The notes under the pieces: model-generated | What the model was told of the DNA's origin: nothing | The model's database searches: none | What the model saw: only the letters and a program-made list of their open reading frames with translations | Position numbers and translations under genes: made by a program | In this document: positions 22,801 through 35,620 of the stretch, one piece after another | Layout of the letters: each line of letters opens with the position of its first letter | How positions within the stretch are numbered: the first letter of the stretch is position 1 | Assembly: GCA_903813345.2 (NCBI GenBank) | Contig: CAIIXF020000006.1 | Location: forward strand, 9,350,989 to 9,414,988 | Direction: 5' to 3' | Source of the DNA: Owenia fusiformis | Lineage: Eukaryota; Annelida; Polychaeta; Sabellida; Oweniidae | DNA: 64,000 nt

Positions 22801-24240
22801 TACGTTCCTAAAACTAGGTCAAGGGGCGACTTTAAATTGTATTGTAAAAATATAGTCAAACAATGCAATATTGGTATCTATGTATTACAGAAATTGATTA
22901 TTTTGTCAAATAACAATAAATAATCTTACTTTTGATATAACCGCTTTGGAGCATGAATGTAATAAAATATTTAGAAGAACCTGTCATCCATTTGAAAATT
23001 ATAGGCTCGTCCAAAGAAAAATCTCCTTATTTCTCGTGCACCTGTCGAGACGTTACGAGAAGTCAACAAGATAACCGTTTTTTGAGGAAAGCTCCAACTT
23101 TTCCATCAATTTTACGAACAAACCGCATTGCTATTCGTGTAAATATGATGGCAGATTGTTGAGATAAACACATTCTTATCGGAGCATTTAGGTATGTATT
23201 CTTAAGATGACCCTTTTGCGTCGATTTCACCTTCAATTGTAAAAAGGAAAATTTTCATTCATTTTTTTATGAATTTTTATGATTTTTATTTATTTTACCA
23301 CAACTAACATTGCAGTGTTTTATATTAATGTTACGTTTGATTTACATTTATGAGCCTACTTGCTAAAACTCCGTTACTGTACTTACTACATATTTATCCC
23401 CAGTTGGAGTCTGTCAAAGTGTGTAGAGCGCTGCCAAAGCCGGGTTAAAAAATTGGATCCAAAACTGATTTGCATTTTTGATCTCTAATCTGAAAATTTA
23501 ATGAGTAGGATTTGTTAGGAATATTTCAATTGCTAAACATTCTGCCAGATTACGCATGTCCGATCAAACCCCTCTAGCAAAGTCTTATTGGGTCTTCAAA
23601 TTCCAGCCAGCATATTGTTATTAACACTCCATCACCTGAGAAATGCTCCTTTTCTTGTGTTTTAATGCTACAATCATATGTAAAAGCAATTCGAAAATAT
23701 GTTCCTAAATAATTATGGCATTCATATTAGGAACAGACAGAATAATTTTGGAACTGTTTATAAATCTTCCGTCCAAAACATTTTTAAATCAGGACAGAGT
23801 TAACTCAGATTGTGGAACAGTTATTGTAACATTAGCAACCCTATATATTTTATTTTACAATTTCAAGCACACATGAACTTAATGTCCTGTGTCATGAGAT
23901 CACTTAGAGAGTGACACATCTAACATATACCAAATTCAAATAAACTGGAGAGTTCTGGCAATTTACACACTAGTAAAGGATTCCTTATGGGACTAGGTTC
24001 TAAAACCACATACTTTTGATTTGCTGGAACATCTAAGAAAGGCTCTTCAAAAAGATGTTAATATCCATGGAAACTAAAATATTCAAAAACATTTGCCATT
24101 CTGAAAGATAAGATATAATCTGTCGGTACTGTAACCACATAACAGTAAAGGGAGGAATGCAACTATATGCATCTACTCCTTCCATTTGCAAGTTATAATG
24201 ATGAAATCTGAAATCTGCAAGTTAATCTAGCGGTCTGCAA
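22801..24240. other. intergenic region upstream of XAB2; nothing recognised
   Basis: AT-rich, without convincing exons, repeats or RNA genes. It could contain distal promoter elements of XAB2 but none is visible. Confidence 0.4.
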
Positions 24241-24637
24241 TTAGAGTCCATTTCACTGCTTCATTTCGTCAGTAGAACGGCAAAAATAAGAAATTGGGAG
24301 ACCATTGTGCAATAATATATGGTAAAGTATATTTATAATGTACATGAATGACATTTGTATATCTTGGATTGCTTCTAGTTTGGCTTATAAAGTGTGTGGC
24401 CTCTTATATTTGGATGTTTCTCTGCCATGTTATTTTCAATAAGATTAACATGGCTGAAATTCTTCAAATTACAAGACGGCACAGGCTTATTGCACAAAAA
24501 ACTAAAAAATCTGAAATATACAAATGTCATTCATGTACATTATGAATATACTTTTCCATATATTATTGCACAATGGTCTCCCAATTTCTTATTTTTGCCG
24601 TTCTACTGACGAAATGAAGCAGTGAAATGGACTCTAA
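24241..24637. mobile_element. 397-bp foldback element with ~120-bp near-perfect inverted arms
   Basis: The left arm (24241-24361) begins TTAGAGTCCATTTCACTG. The right arm (24517-24637) is its reverse complement with only about two or three mismatches through GACATTTGTATA. The centre is ~155 bp and non-coding. The arm identity suggests a young element. No convincing target duplication (GCAA left, GTAA right). Confidence 0.88.
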
Positions 24638-25320
24638 GTAAAAAGGCTCATTTTATTGGATATCTTAATAGTTTTAGATGAAAGCGAAACATTTTGAGTC
24701 GTTGGTTCAGTTATAGGAGTATTGCCATCTAGCTAAGTACATGTATAACAGAAAAGCAAATCTTTTTTGGGGTGAGTTACAGAGGTAAGCCACCTCCCCC
24801 ACACACTCCAAATAAAATGCAGAATGTTGACTGCGTCTTTTTTACATCTTTTAATATATATAATGATTTAACCATGGTAATAAATTGGAAATACTACACT
24901 GAGTGACACCTATAATGCCACTGAAGTGTCCTCATGTATGATCTGTAATTGACCAATTAATGGCATTAAAATATATTGATAGAAAAGAGATAAAGCTGAC
25001 TATTTAGCATGATTTCTAAAAATTTGTAATTTCTGCTTCCACTCTGCAGAAATTGAACACTGGAAGGAGTCTCTATCATTACCAAGAGCCTATTCTGATT
25101 TTTGGTTTATGTTCTCTCAATATTTCAATTCCAATCAGCACATAAATATATTTATCCTATACTTAGTTGTGTTATAGGTGAATAACATGCAGGAGTATAA
25201 TTGAAAATTGTTGAAATTCAATGATTTAGCAATGAAAATGTTGATGAATTTTTGAATCAAGGTGTAAAACCTAATTTGACGAAAAAATTGAAATAAAATA
25301 TTCATGTTTTGATTGTAATT

Positions 25321-26053
25321 ATCCCAACGAACAAGTTCGGTAGGGATATAGTGAAGCCCTCCGTCCGTCAGTCAGTCCGTCCGTCCGTCCGTCCGTCCGG
25401 AAGATAACTCAAATATTAGTTGACGGATTTTCTTCATATTTGGTCGAAAGATGTTGTTGATGAATAGTTTTACGCAAAAAAAAATTTTTTCAAGATGGCC
25501 GCCGCTTTAAAAATGACGGGACTTTTTTGCAAAAATCATAAATTTTTCATTCTGAACCAAAGTAATTATTATTATTGTTTGAAATTTTGGTAGTATATTC
25601 GCAACATCTATCTATTTCACATATATTCCGTGTTTTTCATTCTGACCCCCAGGGGCCGTGTATGGGGGGTCAGGAAAACAGAAATTTTCGCTAATTTTTA
25701 GATCTTTCTGAAGTATAGCTTTATTATACTCAAATGAAAGGCAATTAAGAGTAGATTACAAATATTGTATCTTTTTTCTGATTCAAGCCCCGTAAAATTC
25801 AAAATGGCCGTCTAGTGTACGATTTCGCAATAATTTTTCGATCCCTTCAAAGTATGGCTATATTATCCTCAAATTGAAGGAATTTTCGAGTAGATCACAA
25901 TTATGGTATTATTTTTCAGATTTGTACCTCAGAAAATTCAAAATGGCTGCTTTGCAGGAATTCGCAATTCTAAAATCTAAATTTTTCAATTTTAACCAAA
26001 GTAATGAGTATAATTGATTGGAATTCGGTAATTGATATGTTGTTCGTTGGGAT
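25321..26053. mobile_element. repeat element with ATCCCAACGAAC inverted ends and a CCGT microsatellite
   Basis: Starts ATCCCAACGAAC and ends GTTCGTTGGGAT, a 12-bp perfect inverted pair. Inside are a (CCGT)n tract at about 25363-25400 and 'AAGATGGCCGCC' type words repeated as degenerate modules. A diverged relative lies at about 35840-36400. No transposase reading frame is visible. Confidence 0.65.
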
Positions 26054-26250
26054 TTGCTACTCCGCGGAGTTGCCTTTATCTAGTTATTACATTAGAGTTC
26101 CAAAGCATTCAAAGCATAATTAATCCTCATAATATACTTTAGTATAGGACAAATCAGTTATTTAATGGGAGGTTTTGGATACAGGTACAACCCTCAAGAA
26201 ATATAATATATCTACCCTCGAGTATAATGAATGTCAATGTTAAGACACCA

Positions 26251-26276
26251 ACTCACATGTTTATACATGTGAGTTG
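26251..26276. repeat. short perfect hairpin
   Basis: AACTCACATGT followed after a short loop by ACATGTGAGTT. Just 26 bp; no known role. Confidence 0.6.
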
Positions 26277-26509
26277 TTTACCTTCTAAAATTCAGTTTCT
26301 TAAACTGTTAAATATGAAGAATATTTCAACGTTAGTTTTTATATTAGCCTTTAGAATCACCACTACTCATCCATCCATCTGTTGATCCGTCAAGAATTTT
26401 TAGACAAATGAAACTGCTATTCTTCTGAACTCAAAATCTGCTCTCTTCACAATTACCCTGCGTGCAGAGTCTAGTTAAACTACACTCTGCCTAGTAGAGA
26501 CCATATTAC

Positions 26510-26845
26510 AGTTTAGTAGCCCCGCCCCTACGACGGGTACCGGTGACAGTTTGGGTAATAAATCACTTCTGACCTATGCGCTGACCTTTCTTCCACCATT
26601 CAGCGAGCCTGAACAAACATACGCCAAATGCGTTCTAATTAAATATGCGCATGTCATTGGTCAATTCCGGGCTCAACGATGACGTCAGAAGGAATGACCA
26701 TATATAGAACCTCGGTCAAATTTGGCCGACGAACACTGATTGGCGCGGTGAGTTCACAGGTTTATTTTAGTTTGAAAGAGTGAAGACGAAGCTCTCTTTT
26801 AAGAAGTGAAGTCAAACGAATGCAAAGGGTACTTCACAATGTGAG
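26510..26845 (+). promoter_or_regulatory. orphan RNA-polymerase-II-type promoter block and candidate first exon
   Basis: Ordered motifs: CCCCGCCCCTA GC box (~26521), ATTGG inverted CCAAT (26656), a full palindromic CRE TGACGTCA (26680-26687) and a TATA-like ATATATAGAA starting near 26700. Expected initiation is near 26730. Two consensus donors follow: GTGAGT at 26749 and GTGAGT at 26841 (CACAAT|GTGAGTC). The block is richer in GC and CpG than its surroundings. No protein is encoded nearby. It may start a long non-coding RNA or be an alternative distal first exon of GPSM2, ~10 kb downstream. Confidence 0.5.
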
Positions 26846-29244
26846 TCTATCGAATTGTATAATTTCTATTGCACATTAAAAAGTGCTATAGTGCAATTGC
26901 CTTGTTCAAAATTTTCAGTCATTTAGAAGGTTTTGGTAGATGAACTTATCAATAATGAAGTAAATGTAGATAACGTGTAAAATTTAAATGATTTTGAGAT
27001 TACCCCTAACATGTACCATAAAATACCTTCTTGTCATTTGTTGTAAAGCCTTAATACTTATAAATGAATTTATGTTTGGCAAACTGTTTCCTGTGACGTC
27101 TTTGAATAGAATGCTGCCTCATGAATCTTCTTAATTTATCTCTATAAATATTGTACCTTGTAATTTTATCATGTGACTTTGAAAGAATTTCTCTTGTATA
27201 AATATTCTTTACAATATTTCATGGTCAACTGTCTGTAATTCCATTATTGTTCAAACTAAGTCTGTTCTGATTGTTCATTTGTGTGTTTAATTACATGCTT
27301 GTATTTTATGTTTTATGCTCTAGTATTTTAGGTTTTTCTGGATTTTCTTTGTTCATTTTTAATGTGATAATTGAGAGTGGTTGTACAGATGCTCTTTGCA
27401 TGAAAAAACAAGTTAGAGCGACATGCAATTCAATTAACTCATTGCTACTGCTTCTAGATCTATATAGGATAAGTGAGTTATAGTCTTACATGAAGTCTCT
27501 CACCCCTTCTCCTTCTTATGCTGTATCAACACTACATAAACAGCAGATATGCTTGAAGATGCTGGTATGTTTATTAATGGGGATATTGCCACATCTTTAT
27601 CACTAAAAATAGATTTAATCGATACATTGAATCGATCAATAGAAGTATGAGAGATACTTTAAGCTTGGCAGTATCTTTACTGAGTCTGTTTGAGTAGAAG
27701 GTGACTCTACAAATCGTTGTGATTTACTTCTGTACTAAAGAGCTCCTCCATCAGGAGAATAAGAAGACACACAATGTGTTTAATAGAAAGAATTCAGTAT
27801 TTAATTGATAGTTCTCCTTTAGGCGGATGGCGCCTGTGAATAGTTTTTTGACTAACATGATGAGCCTATAGAATGACACACTGTATTCGCCGTAAAAAGC
27901 GCCCAGGGTGCTTTTAAATTGAAATTCCCATTACAAAGAGCGCCCATATATGAGAGAAGTCAAAAATCCCTGGGAATTTCATGTATGGGAATCTTTCTTG
28001 CCAAGAATGCCTTATTTGCAACGAAAGTGACAGCATATTTTTATAATAATGATATGTATCGTTATTGGAGAGAATACGGTAATGATCGCTTAAATAAAGC
28101 AAGAATTTAACTATATTGACAGTGATTGAAGAACTAGAGCCCCTCGAGGTGAAGGAATTGTTTTCTGCGATTATCTTCACTATTTCCGCTATAGACTGTT
28201 AGATATCGATCTAAAGTTATAACTTATTTTTTAATTTGATAACAGATCACCATTTTTCATGTAAAAGTCGAGAAATCTTAAAAAGAAACAAGAAAGTTCA
28301 CGACCTTGACATGACCTTGACAATTGCTAGTTAGTAAAATGTTGAAACAAAACTCTGAAACGTGATCATTTCCTTCATTCATGAATTGAGATAATATTCG
28401 CTTAATAAGATGTGGTAGGCACCCACTGATATATATTTATCGGGAGGATGCATTGCATTTTAGTGTAAGTACTCTATTATCGCCCTCTATATTTCTTTGG
28501 GAATTTTATTTTTTTCTGATATATTCGTTATTACTTGGTCATTCCTTGATATTTATTGATCTCTGTGAAGCAGGGTGGTCACTTATTAGGGGTGGGCCCT
28601 TATTACGGCGATTACGATATCTGTCCTTCCACCTGTCCCTCAACAGTTTCTGGAGAAATAAAAACTACCAAATATGTTCATCTGAACCCAGCTTTTGCCT
28701 TGTTTTGGAAAAATCTCTAATATTTGTATGTGAATCTAGCCAAAGGTGCCATTTTTTTATGTTAGCAATTGGTAACTATTTATATCATTTTATAGATTTG
28801 AACAAACATCACTCCAGTAACATCAGGTACTTTATTGCCACACCCTTTCTATTTTACCTACTACCTGATACTATTCATAAACAACAATTACTCAGTCTCA
28901 GAGGACAGCTGCTGTTGTTTCTGTGTTTTTGTGCCACATGAGCATGTTTATCTGTTATTAATATCTAGTAATGTCACTGATGTAATATCCCTGTCTGAAT
29001 CTTCTCTCTCGTTCTATATATTCCAAATATTTTATCTTTAAAAATTTGAATGAACATAGACCTATTGTGGCCCTAAGAATCAATCTATTTTTGTTTTAAC
29101 ATTCTATTTATCATATTTCAACATACATCCATTCAGAACATACCTACTGATATTTTTATTGAACACCAGGATTTTATCTCACTTCCAAGAATATTGTTGT
29201 TATTTTGATCAGTGTATGGCATTTGTAACATTTGTTATTACAAG
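26846..29244. other. region after the orphan promoter; no gene recognised
   Basis: AT-rich. The longest frame (28453-28941) is a hydrophobic, Ser/Leu/Phe-rich translation typical of AT-rich non-coding DNA. No splice-flanked homologous exon was recognised. Confidence 0.4.
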
Positions 29245-29456
29245 CAGGCCCGTAGCCAGGATCTGCCAAGGGGGGGTTCAGTTTTCAAAAATTTCCAGGG
29301 GGGGGTTCACATCTGACAATTTTGGCCCAAATATGGCTAAAATCACTTGAGAAGTGCTCAAAATGATGGAAAATTGCATGATTTTGAAAGAATTTTTGGC
29401 CAGGGGGGGGTTCGTCCGAACCCTGCGAACCCCCCCCCCCCCTGGCTACGGGCCTG
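29245..29456. mobile_element. 212-bp MITE with CAGGCCCGTAGCCAGG inverted ends
   Basis: Ends CAGGCCCGTAGCCAGG and CCTGGCTACGGGCCTG are perfect inverted copies. The interior contains G-runs (GGGGGGTTC) facing C-runs, giving a strongly self-complementary element. No target duplication visible. Confidence 0.8.
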
Positions 29457-29691
29457 ACCAGTGATGACATGTTTACATAATTTAAAATGTTGCGTATTGT
29501 TTTACTTTATTCCTTGTTGTTTTCACCTTTTTCTCCAGGCCAAATCAAGATCACCCAGATATATCATAATTCATTCCACTATGTGATAACTTTGAATTAG
29601 ATCCCCTTTCTGGTAATCTAGCCACTCAACAGATAAAACAGATTCCAGCTCTTTGATAATGTCTCATAATAACAAAAACAAGAACTAAGTT

Positions 29692-29845
29692 CAGGGCACG
29701 CCTTAAGCGTCGGACAGCTGGTCATTATCTGGTTACTTTTGATACTGACCAGTTGATTTTTTCACTAGGTATAGGAAAATAACATTGCAACTGGTCAGTA
29801 ATGCCTTTTTGACCAGCAGCTCTGGAATCCTTAGGGCATACACTG
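29692..29845. mobile_element. 154-bp hAT-type MITE with 8-bp target duplication
   Basis: Begins CAGGGCACGCCTTAAG and ends CTTAGGGCATACACTG, imperfect inverted termini, with internal GCTGGTCA...TGACCAG stems. ACTAAGTT flanks it on both sides (29684-29691 and 29846-29853), an exact 8-bp duplication as made by hAT transposases. Confidence 0.82.
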
Positions 29846-30261
29846 ACTAAGTTGCATTTAAGATCTAGATTTACTAGTAATAATGCCCAGTAAGGTAAAC
29901 AATAACTAACAAGCTATTCTTTGATAAAATATCATCATGCTTTAAACCCCAAAATCAAAGTCTGACAGAGGAGAGTTAAAACATGACACTGACACTTCAA
30001 AAAAACATTATCTTTTACATAGAATCAGAAAATCAGTTAATTGATCATATATTCAGAGAAAAATCACTGCAGAATAATCAAAAATAGATATTCACCCTAA
30101 GCACAGGTGATGGAGTTGGGCAGTTATATAACATCAGTTATCGATGGTCTATTGCAGCCCCCAGCAGAGGTATACCTGTCATTGATTTCAATTTGATTGA
30201 TTTCATGCTGCATATTTCTCCTGGTTTTGGTAGATCAAGTATGACTGAGGCATTAATTAGA

Positions 30262-30371
30262 GGTTATGTCCGTTGCATATATGCCCGAGGGTTTCAGTGA
30301 TATATGCCCCGACCTTGGGAGGGACATTGATCACTGAGAACCGAGGGCATATGTGCAACTATAGTGACATA
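30262..30371. repeat. foldback repeat
   Basis: GGTTATGTCCGTTGCATATA at the left pairs with the complement TGTGCAACTATAGTGACATAA at the right (one to three mismatches), continuing through CCGAGGG/CCCTCGG-like and CACTGA/TCAGTG-like pairs. Confidence 0.6.
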
Positions 30372-31115
30372 AACGATTTATAACATACCTTTGATGATCT
30401 AATCTGGTCAGAGAGTACCGTCTTCTTATCTAATTGACTAGCAATGGTTCAGAAATGATGATTTATTCCCATGTTTGTATCTTACGAATGTACGAGTCAA
30501 TTTGACCTATAGGCCTAATGTATGACGTAGTCCCAGCGCTTGACCAGTCAGAAAGTTAGCGGGCGCGGGCTTTTCAAAAGTTATATTGGCCCGCTGTCTT
30601 GTGAACAGGTTACAGTAAACATCATCATAGGTATGTTATAATAAGATATATTTTTTCTGGACTTCCTCTACATTGAGATTAATTAAGCACCAACGTGACA
30701 TCAATGTCAAGTTAGCCCTGTCACATTATTTGAATGTTTTATAAGGGCATTAGTCTAATAGCTACTTTCATCTTGCGTATCCTTATGTTCTGTTATAACG
30801 CTATGCAGAGAATTTTTATTTTTTTTATTAAAGAGTCTTATCAGTATTCTTTGTGAGTATGGAGATTTTCTTGATCTTGCTTTACTAGATCAGAATATGG
30901 TAGATGAGAATTTAGCTACCTAATAATCAAAATAGCATTCTCTGAATTTTATGCTTACTTTAGTACCTGACATTTATTCCATGTTGAAAGTCACAAAACT
31001 CACAAATTACAAGACATTGTTGGGATTATTGAGCTCTTATCAGCATCGGATCTGTATCTATTTTTCATTCTTAGACCCTTATATACTGGGCTCTGAAACC
31101 CAGAGTTAGAGAAAG

Positions 31116-31213
31116 TCATCCTCTGAAAACAGGGCTCCAGGCATCATCCACCGTGTTCCTTCCTTTTTGTAAGAACGGGGTACGAGGTCTGAAGCCCTGC
31201 GTTCAGAGGATGA
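31116..31213. repeat. hairpin within the repeat-module region
   Basis: TCATCCTCTGAAAACAGGGCT pairs with AGCCCTGCGTTCAGAGGATGA apart from two or three mismatches; loop ~56 bp. Confidence 0.6.
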
Positions 31214-32756
31214 GAAAAGTATGCCTGGTATCCCTGCATTCTCTGGAGTAAATGTAGATGCAAAATTTTCTTATTTTACAAACTTGATCAAAATATGCTC
31301 ATTCTTCAAATTGATATCTCTCACTTCCAAGTTGATCTAAATCTTTACAATGTCATCGATTAATTTATTGATTTTAAAGACCAGTTCAGATAATTAATCA
31401 GTGTTAAAAGATAACAGTAAATCAGGGCATACCAGGCACACCAGAAAAATGCTAACAATCATTAAAAATGTATGAGGAGGATGTAGGATTCTAGATAAAT
31501 TGCTTGGATTGGACACGCAATGGGTCAATGATTGAAAAAACCAACTGATTAAGAGTAATACGCCATCAAGAAGTGAAAAATACCATCATTACAAACCAAG
31601 TCAAGAGTGCCATTATTATGCCTTTAAGATGTGTTTCATCTTAAACAAAACCCCTTAGAGAATTTGCTTTCACGCTTTCTTATTGTAATACAAATTGATT
31701 GCAACTGACGATTGTCATCGTTTATTTATCGCCTAAATCTTACGTCATACATAAAGTACACTTATAGATTCTGATTATGCTTCTATTTACATGCTACCTT
31801 TTAAAAGAGAGCTTCATGTACACTTTCTGAATTACAAATAAACATTTGATCTTGCCGTACCTAATCAGAATTATAGTCACAGAATATTATGTTTCATAAG
31901 TACTTGGCATTTATTCTATATTTAAACGCTCATCAACGCTCATGGTTGCTACTATTAGAGTAATTCACATCTTATCAATATTGCAACTATGCACTTATTT
32001 GTCTTATTGAGAGCATCGTGATTCCTAGACTCTGAACCTCAGGGTTAAACAAATATATCAATCAATACAGTTATTGTTCAATATTTTTATCTTGTTTCCA
32101 ATTGTTAAAGCTGTTATTTTTGTGACTGGCATCTGTAACAGTTGTTTTACTTATATAATCATTTGCAGGTAATGGCATATTGTCATGTCGATACATTTAT
32201 GTTGTATAAGCCTCTGGAAGATCATAACAGTTTTGTATTTGTTACCTTCTATGTTGAAGAAATAATTCAATCAGAGGTGAAAAATTGCTTTATTGTTTGT
32301 GAAAGTCTTAATGAGTCAACATTTTATTTGAGTATTGTCTCTATCAAGAAATTATTTGCGCCAAATACCCTGGTATTTTCTTTGCTGAATAAGGATTACC
32401 TTTATTGTTCACACTAATATTATGTATTTTTAATTCTGATTGATTTTTGAAAATGTTTAGAAATAGGTAACTGCTCTTCCACTTGATTATGTATTGTACA
32501 CACTGTAATATTATGTACATGTATATATTGAGCTTCCACTCATTTAACAAAACTGGTCACTTCTTTTTTGGAGCTGGTACCGACTCGAGAGTCATTAGAC
32601 TTATCACTTGAACTCCTGTGAACATATTTGCATAAAAATCCAGTGGAATTGAGAACTTACTTATCTTTAATATGTGGAAGTAAAAAATTAGATATCAAGA
32701 ATTATCGTATGATCTGTAAAATGAAGCCCTCTGACTGGTCAGTCCTTGTTCTGTAT

Positions 32757-32850
32757 CAATCTGTATTGCCACTGAGATTGTCCCCGTTGATCATCTCCGT
32801 CGCAATACAGAACATATTGGTATGGAGGGGACAATATCAGTAGCAGTACA
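32757..32850. repeat. inverted repeat with ATTGTCCCC stems
   Basis: CTGTATTGCCACTGAGATTG with CCCC pairs with GGGGACAATATCAGTAGCAG at the right end; immediately precedes the 32874 hairpin and shares its CAATACAG word. Confidence 0.55.
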
Positions 32851-32873
32851 AAGGATCACGGGATAAAAACGTT

Positions 32874-33005
32874 ATTGAATGATTTGAAGTGCAATACAGG
32901 ATATAGTCTGTCTCGATATTTTGTATTGGCACTCAACTTCGTCTCGTTCCAATACAGAATTTCTCGAGCAGAATATATCCTGTATTGCACTTCAAATCAT
33001 TCAAT
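32874..33005. repeat. 132-nt long hairpin
   Basis: A perfect ~30-bp outer stem (ATTGAATGATTTGAAGTGCA ... complement ending CATTCAAT) continues into an inner stem in which TTTTGTATTGG faces CCAATACAGAA. This leaves a terminal loop of about 20 nt. It could fold as one long hairpin RNA if transcribed; otherwise it is a small palindromic repeat. Confidence 0.75.
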
Positions 33006-33760
33006 ATATTATAGAATTGAGATTGATTCAAAAGGACCACTAGTTTTCACATGTTAGTCTCAACTCCTGAAATCTGTGCGTATTTATGTACATTTCGAGT
33101 GCTTTCCAGAAACTCTGGTTAGCAATGATGCCATTATCCTCTGATTTTTCCAATAATCATCTCTATTTCTATTTAATCAACCTTTTTCTGGAATTAGTCT
33201 TTTTGTCCTTAAAAAGAGCTTCATCTCTGCTTTCAGTAAGAAATATTCCTTTGATATAATCAGATTAGGTTGATCAAAATGTAGCTCTCTAATCAGAATT
33301 GCAATCATCCTATTTTCTGTCTTCGTAAGTAGCTGGTATTTATTCTATAATCAAACTCCCATAAAGGCCATAACATCGTCTTTTTAGGCCATTTAGATAC
33401 CATTTCCATCTTTGTTGGACTTTGCTTCTTAAAAGAGAGCTTCATCTTTAGTAGTTTTTTAAAATTAGACTTCACTCAGGGTATGCCAGCTATTTTGGGG
33501 TCATTTGAGCTTTATTTTCAGTAGTTACTGGACTCTGCTCTCGGTATGACTGCTATTTTTGGGTGTTTTAGGTATCATTTCCATTCATTCAACTTCATTT
33601 CTTAAAAGAGAGCTACATCTTCAGAAGTATGTAACTTGACTCTGCACTAGTAAATGACGACTACTTTTATCTTCGCATGCTCGGTATTCACTGCAACCGA
33701 CGGAAGCCAAGTGAACGAAGATGACTACTTTGGGGTAATTGAGATATGAAAAGCATCGAA

Positions 33761-35620
33761 ACAGTAAAACCTCCTATACTTTTTGGATAGATAATCAGGT
33801 TGCATGATGTTAATATTATAACAGTGCGTTGGTCATCTCATTTCTTTTCAGTCACTTATCTAGTGAAAAACCTGAAAGATATGATGCATATCAGATGTCT
33901 CTAACTCGATAGTTTGAGTTAAGAAGATGTTTTAAAGATCGCCAGCAGGTTGATGTTGTTCGTTAGTCTAGCATAACACATACTCAAACTACTTGCAAAT
34001 CAATATTTGCTGGAGTGTTGCTGACACTTCCAACTATAGAATCGAATATTCCCGGATAAATCCTCACTTAAATCACCTCAGACCTTCCTATATGTTCAGA
34101 GATATCCTTTACAATTGGAACTACAGTAGAAAAGAGTGGAATTAGCATGAATTAAAGTAAACAACCATATAGAATTGAATAATACGCTTCTCTTAAAAGT
34201 ACTGAAAGCCTAGAAGATTGTAGTCTACACATAAATTCAGAAGAAATTACATATAAAATGCATGCAGGGAGATATATTTCAAATGCTGTTATGAGACATG
34301 TTCAATAAATCACCCCTATTTTAGCGGTTAATTCGAACATGTTAGGTTAGGATCCCTGGCTTGTTGAACCCTGTGGTATTAAGAGATGTTTGACATCATT
34401 TTCGAAAGAATATGTAGGGGATAGAATCTTTCTGAAGATTAGACTTTTGATGACTGGTATCTAAATGTTTAGTTAAAACATAAGTTTGACAAGAATTGAA
34501 AGCATTTGACACTAGTATTCCTTTAACATTTTTACGTCACCACCAGAAGTTTTTTGTCTACTTTTTATGGATGGTATTCTGCGTTTGGTGTCCATGGGTC
34601 TTCATCTGTAACAAATGGCAGGTGGTGATATTTTGCATGTAAATACCTTGTCAGTGTATTAATATCATCAATATTCTGCTCCCTGATATTAAGGTGATCA
34701 TCTGTTGGCTTTTGGCCAGCATCATCTCAAGCAATGTAAGTTCAAATCCATGATCTCTGATTTCATAGGCAAAGATAGAGTTGGAATGGCTTAATCGTGT
34801 ACGCAATCTTTTTGCAGCCTTTAAAATCAAAACACAGAAGGCAGTGATCTTCAAGGCAATATTTAGCGAGTGCTTAACCCACTTCTGAATTACATTTGCC
34901 TGAAACCGCCATTTGCACCTACTAAATCAAGAAAAATGATACTTCAGTCAAAATTGTGAATGTGAAAATTTTGAGGAAATTATGACAATTTTACCAGGGT
35001 ACAGAAATTTTCCATAAATTGTTGTAAATAATTGAAGGAATCGATAGTCTGTAATGTCACCAATTGGTAATTTTCTACTCTAGATGTAATGAAATGAAAT
35101 GAACAAACAGAACATTCTCTATATAAATGTGTCTAATACTATATTGGCACAGGGCTTCTCATCCTTGATCTAGAAAAATTACGTAAATTAGCATATTACT
35201 AGGTGTTAATAAAATAGAACTACCTTGGTCATGGTTACAATAATTAGACATGCGAAGTATCGTTGAAGCTTCACATCAGTGTAAATAGAATCCTGGTTAG
35301 CATTTAAGGTACTAAAATTGAGTTAGAACTTCATCTTTTAGCCAAAACATACTTCATATTGCATAATATAGAATAACATGCTATCATGTGAAAAACATGC
35401 TAAAATGAAGTTTTTAGGATAGCGTTAAGTTTTCTGGTTCAAGAATATTGTCATGACAACTCTAGGCTTGTTTATCTAATTGTAATATTGTTGTTGCTTA
35501 AAGTGATCTAAGATTTTCTACAGTTACAAAGTTCTGTTTTTCATACAATTCACCAAAATATGCAGATTTTTATTGATTTTTTCCTTTTCAAAAAATAATA
35601 GCTTTAGTGGAATACAAGTC
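33761..35620. other. no gene recognised
   Basis: AT-rich. A fragment resembling the GTCACCAC family (GTCACCACCAGAAG ... GGTGGTGATATTTTG) is at about 34536-34635. No convincing exons. Confidence 0.4.

Larger units (their letters stand above)
30825..33760. repeat. series of degenerate modules of one dispersed repeat family
   Basis: A module is repeated at about 30825-31105, 31800-32055 and 33215-33370. Its parts are an AAAAGAGAGCTTCATCT word, then ATCAGAAT and TTGGCATTTATTCTATAT-like text, then CTCTGAACCTCAG. Shorter pieces recur at 33404-33450 and 33572-33620. The core also occurs on the plus strand at 26778-26836 and 44552-44618, and on the minus strand at 44338-44372. No coding capacity was found. 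Confidence 0.6.

Noticed and set aside
28453-28941. 162-codon open frame on the plus strand
   Set aside because: Hydrophobic Leu/Phe/Ser/Tyr-rich translation with no domain, no splice flanks and no repeat of conserved motifs; expected by chance in AT-rich DNA.
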